NCBI GenBank assembly: GCA_031277155.1
Contig: JAITMW010000024.1
Location: 1 to 5,143 of the forward strand
DNA length: 5,143 nt
DNA from: Clostridiales bacterium
Lineage (GTDB): Bacteria; Bacillota; Clostridia; Lachnospirales; WRAX01
Reading direction: 5' to 3'
A program made the position numbers and the translations under genes. This document shows positions 1 through 3,389 of the stretch, piece by piece (position 1 is the first letter of the stretch; every line of letters starts with the position of its first letter). The notes under the pieces were generated by a model. It ran no database searches, had not been told where the DNA came from, and saw only the letters and a program-made list of their open reading frames with translations.

Positions 1-1
1 T

Positions 2-1243
2 GACGCGCAGGCCTTTTTCGACATTTGCGAGGAAAACGAAAATCTGGCCGCCGCAAAGCTGATTTTTCATCATCACAGGGGCATTGGGCCTCTCTCCGCA
101 GCGATAATCTGCCAAATAGCCCAAATTGACGCCGACAAACCCCTGCCGCCAAACAAGCGCGAGACCCTCTTTGCGGTCTTTGCCGCCGTCATGGAAGATG
201 TGCGAAACGGCAATTTCACGCCCTTTGTCATGTTTAATCACGGTCTAACCGCGCCGGAGAAATTCGCCGTCATCGGCCGCAATGTCTATGACAGCCACTT
301 TGTGCGCCATTTTGACACGCCATCCCAAATGGCGGAATTTTTCTTTGCCGCCAAAGACAGCGGCCACGCCCTGCGCCAAAAATCCCAAGACCTGCGCCGC
401 CATGTGCAAAATCTTATAGAGCGGGCGGTGAAAAAGGCGCAAACGCACGAGGCCACCCTGGACGACATTGCCGACCGCGAGACCCTGCGCCTTTACGGCG
501 AGCTTATAACCGCGGGCATCTATGCCATCGCCCCCGGCGACAAAATATTCAACACCACAAATTTCTATGATGAAGAAATGCCGGAAATAGACATTCCGCT
601 GGACCCCGCCAAAACCGCCGCGGAAAACGCCCAGGCATATTTTGCCAAATATAGCAAGCAAAAGCGCACCTTTGCCGCCCTGCAAACACAGATTGCCCAA
701 AATATGGAGGAATTGCAATATCTGGAAGGCGTCCGTCACGCCATCGACAACAGCAGCGACGAGGCCGACCTGGCGCAAATCCGCGAAGAGCTGGCAAGCC
801 AAGGCTTTTTAAAAAGGCGCGAGCCAAAGAAAAAGAGGGCCAAAGAAAAAAAGGCAAAGCCCCTGCACTATGTCTCAAGCGACGGCTTTGACATCTTTGT
901 GGGCAAAAACAACGCCCAAAATGACGAGCTGACCATGCGCACCGCCGCCCAGGACGACATATGGCTGCACACCAAAAACATCCCCGGCAGCCACGTGATT
1001 TTAAAGGCCCAAAACGGCCGCGTCTCCGACGCCGCCCTGGAAGAGGCCGCCCATCTGGCCGCCTATTACAGCCGCGCCCGCGGCGGCAGCCTGGTCCCGG
1101 TGGACTATTGCCCCCGCCGCCAAATTAAAAAGCCCGCCGGCGCAAAGCCGGGCTTTGTAATCTACGAGGGCCACAAAACGGCCTATATCACCCCCGACGA
1201 GGCCAAAATCAACGCCATGGGCACGGGCCGCCACCCATCGTAG
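2..1243 (+). CDS. rqcH: RqcH / NFACT-family ribosome quality control protein (5' truncated by window edge)
   Basis: The reading frame is open from base 2, so the gene starts off the left edge; the ATG at 191 is an internal Met. The last 413 residues are visible, against roughly 570 for Bacillus RqcH (YloA). RqcH binds obstructed 50S subunits carrying peptidyl-tRNA and directs C-terminal Ala tailing; older annotations say fibronectin-binding protein. Seen (visible numbering): a helix-hairpin-helix-like GIGPLSAAII at 27-36, a long charged helical/coiled-coil region at about 100-265, a Lys-rich linker at about 272-288, then the NFACT-R domain with FVGKNNAQND near 299-308, WLHTKNIPGSHV starting at 321, AAYYSRAR, and KKPAGAKPGFVIYEG. 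The NFACT-N domain with its catalytic-type Asp-Arg pair would lie outside the window. Oddity: the final residues (GRHPS) and the TAG stop fall inside a GTAGGGGCGG palindromic repeat, so the native C-terminus may have been altered. Convergent with glyA; family call very secure. Confidence 0.95.
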   Translation, partial: DAQAFFDICEENENLAAAKLIFHHHRGIGPLSAAIICQIAQIDADKPLPPNKRETLFAVFAAVMEDVRNGNFTPFVMFNHGLTAPEKFAVIGRNVYDSHFVRHFDTPSQMAEFFFAAKDSGHALRQKSQDLRRHVQNLIERAVKKAQTHEATLDDIADRETLRLYGELITAGIYAIAPGDKIFNTTNFYDEEMPEIDIPLDPAKTAAENAQAYFAKYSKQKRTFAALQTQIAQNMEELQYLEGVRHAIDNSSDEADLAQIREELASQGFLKRREPKKKRAKEKKAKPLHYVSSDGFDIFVGKNNAQNDELTMRTAAQDDIWLHTKNIPGSHVILKAQNGRVSDAALEEAAHLAAYYSRARGGSLVPVDYCPRRQIKKPAGAKPGFVIYEGHKTAYITPDEAKINAMGTGRHPS

Positions 1244-1267
1244 GGGCGGCGTCATGCCGCCCTTACG
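1230..1267. repeat. GTAGGGGCGG palindromic repeat, copy A (overlaps rqcH stop)
   Basis: A 12-bp stem (CGTAGGGGCGGC, 1239-1250) and its partner GCCGCCCTTACG (1256-1267) flank a 5-nt loop, with a single G-T wobble position. Bases 1230-1262 match copy B (1301-1333) with one difference (C/T at 1253/1324), a 71-bp offset, so the repeated unit extends about 9 bp left of the palindrome. Palindromes of this GTAGGGGCGG type recur between genes in many clostridial genomes, to my knowledge; they are REP/MITE-like and of unknown function. The rqcH stop TAG (1241-1243) is within the left stem arm. The hairpin could also stabilise or end rqcH mRNA, but no T-run follows. Confidence 0.85.
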
Positions 1268-1300
1268 TGACAAAGGCCTGGGGGCCGGGTGCCGTCTGTT

Positions 1301-1363
1301 GCCACCCATCGTAGGGGCGGCGTTATGCCGCCCCATTGCGGGCGGCGCCATTCCGCCCCTACG
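1301..1363. repeat. GTAGGGGCGG palindromic repeat, copy B (composite, two fused units)
   Basis: Begins with the same 33 bp as copy A. It then continues into a second inverted unit, so outer arms CGTAGGGGCGG (1310-1320) and CCGCCCCTACG (1353-1363) are perfect inverted repeats. Inner arms GCCGCCC and GGGCGGC surround ATTGC in the centre. The structure is best read as two palindromic units run together, the second missing part of its left end. It could fold either as two small hairpins or one long one. Confidence 0.8.
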
Positions 1364-1377
1364 GGCATATCAGGCGG

Positions 1378-1392
1378 CGGGTTGTCGACCCG
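1378..1392. repeat. Small GC hairpin next to the palindromic repeats
   Basis: CGGGT (1378-1382) and ACCCG (1388-1392) form a perfect 5-bp stem around TGTCG. It lies 14 bp after copy B and has similar base composition, so it may be an outlying part of the same repeat family. No T-run follows on either strand, so it is not a convincing terminator. Confidence 0.4.
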
Positions 1393-1400
1393 TGGGTTTA

Positions 1401-1502
1401 TACTAATTCTAGATGAAAACCTGTAGTTTGGAGCGGCCCCGAAAGCTGAAGCTTTCGGAAAAAGGCCGCGAACAAAGTACAGGATTTTAATCAGGATTAG
1501 TA
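1401..1502. mobile_element. 102-bp fold-back (MITE-like) element between rqcH and glyA
   Basis: The whole stretch is an imperfect palindrome. The ends TACTAAT (1401-1407) and ATTAGTA (1496-1502) are perfect inverted repeats. The arms continue to match with a few mismatches through CCTGTA/TACAGG and GCGGCC (1433-1438)/GGCCGC (1464-1469). The core is a perfect 8-bp stem CCGAAAGC (1439-1446)/GCTTTCGG (1451-1458) with a TGAA loop; the main asymmetry is an extra AAAAA at 1459-1463. If the true ends are CTAAT...ATTAG, the element is bounded by TA on both sides, as expected for a TA-targeting (IS630/mariner-like) non-autonomous element; this is inference. It contains no ORF. It ends directly against the glyA stop and could double as a 3' end hairpin for glyA or rqcH, though no U-run follows a stem. 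Confidence 0.65.
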
Positions 1503-2999
1503 TTAGTTGAAATACTTCGTGAAGAAGTCCGTATCAATCTCCGGATACAGCACAAATTTGTCCAAGATGCCTTTGATGCGCCGGATGGAGGCGGTTTTTA
1601 CATCCTCGTCCAGGGTATATCTGGCCTTGCTGACATTGCCCTTTTTGTCCAGCGCAGGCTTTATGCTTTTTAGCACGGCGGCGATGATGTCGGCAATTTC
1701 CGCCATTTCGTCCCTGCCCATGCCCAGGGTGGTGGTCGCCGGTGTGCCCAGGCGCAGGCCGCTGGTGTACCAGGGGCCATATTCATCAAAGGGCAGGGTG
1801 TTGCGGTTTAGCGTCATGCCACATTCGCGCAGGGCGCTTTCGGCTTGGCGGCCGGTGAGGCCCAAAGCGGCCACATCCACAAGAACGATGTGGTTTTCGG
1901 TTCCGCCGGCCTGCACTTTTATGCCCTTTTCTATCAAAGATGCCGCCAATTGTTTGGAATTTTCGATAATCTTTTTTGCATATGCTTTAAATTCCGGCGT
2001 GTTGGCCTCTTTAAAGGCTATGGCCTTGGCGGCCATCACATTGGGCAGGGGCCCGCCCATCACATGGGGGCAGCCTTTGTCCACATATTCCGCATATTCT
2101 TTTTTGCAAAGCACCATGCCGCCCCGAGGGCCGCGCAGGGTTTTGTGTGTCGTCGTCGTGCAGATATGCGCATATGGAATGGGGTTGTATTTGCCCGTCA
2201 GCCCGCCGCCCGCCACCAGGCCCGCAAAATGTGCCATATCCACCATCATCACCGCGCCAACCTCGTCGGCATAGGATTTTAACAGCTCATAGTCCACGGC
2301 ACCCGTATAGGCGGAAAAGCCAATCAGAAAAATCAAAGGCTTGATGTCATGGAGCATTTGGCGCAGGTTTTCATAGTCCAAAAGGCCTGTCTCTTTGTCA
2401 ACATGATAGTTATAAACATCAAACATCTGGGCGGAAACATTATGGCGATAGCCATGGGTCAAATGCCCGCCGCTGTACAAATCCATGCCCAACAGCTTTT
2501 GATTGCCCATTTCGGCGCGAATTTCGTCCCATTGCTCTTTGGTTATGTTAAGCAGATTTTTCTCTCCGAATTTTTCCAGGGCAGGTGTTTGCACATGCTT
2601 GCGCAAAATAGCCCAAAAGGCCACCAAATTAGCATCCGCCCCCGAATGTGGCTGCACATAGGCATGTTCTGCTCCCAGAAGGGCCATGGCTTCTTTGCTG
2701 GCCAGCCTTTCGATATCGTCCACATTGTCACAGCCCGCATAAAAGCGGTTGCCCGCATAGCCCTCTGCGTATTTGTCCGTCAGCAAATTGCCCATGGCGG
2801 ATTGCACAGCCAAGGAGCAAAAGTTTTCGCTGGCAATCAGCTTTAAATGGCTGCGCTGGTCAACTAGCTCCTTCACAATGCTTTTTGCAATTTCCGGTCG
2901 TTTTTTTGCCACTGCATCGATATTAGCGACAAATGTCAGCATTTCGGCATTAAGCTCTTCCCCTGCGGTTTTTGTCAAATAGTCCTTTAAAATGTCCAT
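1503..2999 (-). CDS. glyA: Serine hydroxymethyltransferase, long form
   Basis: Cytoplasmic PLP enzyme: serine + THF to glycine + 5,10-methylene-THF. The 498 residues contain the SHMT hallmarks: LIASENF at 54-60, YAEGYAGNRFYAGCDNVDDIE at 78-97, HSGADAN at 118-124, GGHLTHGYRHNVSA at 177-190, VDMAHFAGLVAG with Asp254 and His257, the PLP lysine Lys286 in TTTTHKTLRGPRGG, and SGLRLGTPA with Arg415. Most bacterial SHMTs are about 410-430 aa. This one has about 30 extra N-terminal residues, an insertion at about 133-168 and an extended C-terminus, as in the chlamydial/spirochaete-like long form. The start has an AAAGGA ribosome binding site 10 bp upstream; no convincing promoter of its own was found in the AT-rich leader. 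fhs on the same strand 1.9 kb upstream supplies the same folate pool. Its stop abuts the fold-back element. Confidence 0.97.
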   Translation of the reverse strand: MDILKDYLTKTAGEELNAEMLTFVANIDAVAKKRPEIAKSIVKELVDQRSHLKLIASENFCSLAVQSAMGNLLTDKYAEGYAGNRFYAGCDNVDDIERLASKEAMALLGAEHAYVQPHSGADANLVAFWAILRKHVQTPALEKFGEKNLLNITKEQWDEIRAEMGNQKLLGMDLYSGGHLTHGYRHNVSAQMFDVYNYHVDKETGLLDYENLRQMLHDIKPLIFLIGFSAYTGAVDYELLKSYADEVGAVMMVDMAHFAGLVAGGGLTGKYNPIPYAHICTTTTHKTLRGPRGGMVLCKKEYAEYVDKGCPHVMGGPLPNVMAAKAIAFKEANTPEFKAYAKKIIENSKQLAASLIEKGIKVQAGGTENHIVLVDVAALGLTGRQAESALRECGMTLNRNTLPFDEYGPWYTSGLRLGTPATTTLGMGRDEMAEIADIIAAVLKSIKPALDKKGNVSKARYTLDEDVKTASIRRIKGILDKFVLYPEIDTDFFTKYFN

Positions 3000-3009
3000 T
3001 TACGGCACA

Positions 3010-3015
3010 TCCTTT
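3010..3015 (-). promoter_or_regulatory. glyA ribosome binding site
   Basis: AAAGGA on the minus strand, 10 nt upstream of the ATG whose first base is 2999. It supports this start over internal Met codons. Confidence 0.75.
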
Positions 3016-3028
3016 CGTATTATTGTAA

Positions 3029-3050
3029 AAAAATTTCTTAAAAATTTCTT
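3029..3050. repeat. Tandem 11-bp AT-rich duplication (possible UP element)
   Basis: AAAAATTTCTT occurs twice without a gap (3029-3039, 3040-3050). The phased A/T tracts sit immediately upstream of, and overlap by two bases, the -35 hexamer of the rightward promoter. They could act as an UP element or curved DNA. The same stretch is also the glyA leader on the other strand. Confidence 0.7.
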
Positions 3051-3077
3051 GTAAAAGTACGCGGTTTGTGATATAAT
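3049..3077 (+). promoter_or_regulatory. Rightward extended -10 promoter for candidate antisense RNA
   Basis: TTGTAA (3049-3054), a 17-bp spacer, and perfect TATAAT (3072-3077) preceded by TG at 3069-3070 (extended -10). An AT-rich tandem repeat lies upstream. Expected transcription start is about 3084. There is no protein-coding ORF downstream on this strand, so its product should be a short noncoding RNA running towards the small ORF on the opposite strand. Confidence 0.8.
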
Positions 3078-3083
3078 ACAAAT

Positions 3084-3170
3084 ATAAAGGCAATCGCAAA
3101 GCGGTTGACCGAATCAGTGGTTAAAAATTGATAACCGCCTGCGTTGGCCCGTGGCGGTTATCTTCTTGTG
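3084..3170 (+). ncRNA. Candidate antisense (antitoxin-like) RNA, about 85 nt
   Basis: Predicted from the promoter at 3049-3077. It runs through the hairpin GATAACCGCC (3130-3139)/GGCGGTTATC (3153-3162), after which the strand reads TTCTTG, a modest U-rich tail that could make the hairpin work in both directions. The RNA would overlap the 3' end of the opposing 34-codon mRNA, including its stop codon and terminator. The 13-nt loop contains TTGG, a YUNR-type U-turn as found in kissing loops of antisense RNAs. The only ATG soon after (3178) opens a three-codon frame, so it is noncoding. The 3' end is uncertain: read-through further into the ORF complement is possible. Layout parallels RNA II of Fst/par and RatA. 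Confidence 0.6.
3121..3162 (-). terminator. Intrinsic terminator of the small-peptide mRNA, possibly bidirectional
   Basis: On the minus strand a perfect 10-bp stem, GATAACCGCC/GGCGGTTATC, with a 13-nt loop is followed by AATTTTTAA. The small ORF's TAA stop lies inside the 5' arm (3158-3160), so termination and translation end together. On the plus strand the same stem is followed by TTCTTG, so weaker termination of the antisense RNA is plausible. As no terminator follows the RCC1 gene, this may also end the fhs-RCC1 transcript. Confidence 0.85.
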
Positions 3171-3262
3171 AAGATAATGCTGGTGTGATTCAGCATAAAC
3201 ATTATTGTATGTAAGTCATTTCCGACCACAAACAACATTGCCATAACAAAATCATTCAACAT
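3158..3262 (-). CDS. Candidate 34-aa hydrophobic type I toxin-like peptide
   Basis: A 34-codon ORF below usual annotation size. It begins MLNDFVMAMLFVVG, continues with a Met/Leu/Ile/Phe-rich middle (TIMFMLN) and ends SIIFTRR, giving a hydrophobic stretch with a basic tail, as in small membrane-acting type I toxins of 30-60 aa. One Asp and His residues interrupt the hydrophobic run, so membrane insertion is plausible but not certain. The coding case rests on context: an extended -10 promoter at the right distance, an almost full-length Shine-Dalgarno 5 nt before the ATG, sequestration of that site in a hairpin, a terminator overlapping the stop codon, and an opposing promoter aimed at its 3' end. 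I do not recognise the sequence as a named family (Fst, TxpA, Ldr, Hok). Alternatives: a regulatory leader RNA, or a decayed toxin. Confidence 0.6.
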   Translation of the reverse strand: MLNDFVMAMLFVVGNDLHTIMFMLNHTSIIFTRR

Positions 3263-3267
3263 GGCCC

Positions 3268-3294
3268 ATCACCCCCTTTCCCTAAAGAATGGGG
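3268..3294 (-). promoter_or_regulatory. Very strong Shine-Dalgarno sequestered in a leader hairpin
   Basis: On the minus strand AAAGGGGGTGAT (3279 down to 3268) can pair along its full length with the 16S 3' end (one G-U), 5 nt before the ATG at 3262. Its AAAGGGG part is also the 3' arm of a hairpin at 3273-3294: CCCCATTC pairs with GAAAGGGG (one A-A mismatch, 6-nt loop). Hidden Shine-Dalgarno sites that need unfolding or processing are common in type I toxin mRNAs, so translation is probably throttled. Confidence 0.75.
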
Positions 3295-3345
3295 ATTCAG
3301 CCAACCGCTCCGCATTTTCGATTGCCTTTACATCGTTGCTATATC

Positions 3346-3374
3346 ACTATATCACATCCATAAAAGTTATGCAA
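3346..3374 (-). promoter_or_regulatory. Leftward extended -10 promoter for the small-peptide mRNA
   Basis: On the minus strand TTGCAT (3374-3369), a 17-bp spacer and TATAGT (3351-3346), preceded by TGA, form an extended -10 promoter. Expected start is about 3339, giving a roughly 75-nt leader and an mRNA of about 215 nt to the terminator. It lies 15 bp beyond the RCC1 stop codon, so the module carries its own promoter. Its -10 (TATAGT) is slightly poorer than the TATAAT of the antisense promoter, as expected if the antisense RNA must be in excess. Confidence 0.75.
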
Positions 3375-3389
3375 GCGCGTTCCATTGTT

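Larger units (their letters stand above)
3085..3330. repeat. Inverted leader repeat at both ends of the small-peptide module
   Basis: TAAAGGCAATCG (3085-3096) is repeated perfectly as its reverse complement at 3319-3330. Further blocks AGCGGTTG (3100-3107 versus 3302-3309) and GAATC (3111-3115 versus 3294-3298) follow in the same order, with a 5-bp length difference between the first two blocks. Similarity extends outward into both promoters (shared TGTGATATA). As the two transcripts converge, both begin with almost the same leader instead of complementary ones. Confidence 0.8.

Noticed and set aside
245..802. Minus-strand open frame opposite rqcH (185 codons)
   Set aside because: Shadow of the rqcH frame created by GC-rich codon usage; no family resemblance.
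191..1243. Treating the ATG at 191 as the start of the RqcH gene
   Set aside because: The frame is open to base 2 and the upstream residues (including the GIGPLSAAII helix-hairpin-helix) are typical of the family; 191 is an internal Met with no ribosome binding site.
1433..1469. Standard intrinsic terminator for glyA or rqcH
   Set aside because: The stem is strong, but the T/A run lies inside the stem region and not after it on either strand, so it does not fit a classical terminator; kept as a fold-back element.
1507..2274. Long plus-strand open frame opposite glyA (255 codons)
   Set aside because: It is the complement of a clearly conserved SHMT, has low-complexity Pro/Arg/Ser composition, and lacks a ribosome binding site or family features.
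3016..3080. A glyA promoter on the minus strand (for example TACAAT at 3022-3027, TATTAT at 3074-3079)
   Set aside because: No -35 hexamer at acceptable spacing: the first has AAGAAA at 17 bp, the second TCGCAA-complement at only 14 bp. The AT-rich sequence gives many chance -10 matches.
3177..3196. ATGCTG/CAGCAT hairpin as the antisense RNA terminator
   Set aside because: Only a 6-bp stem with no following U-run; the 10-bp hairpin at 3130-3162 is the better candidate.
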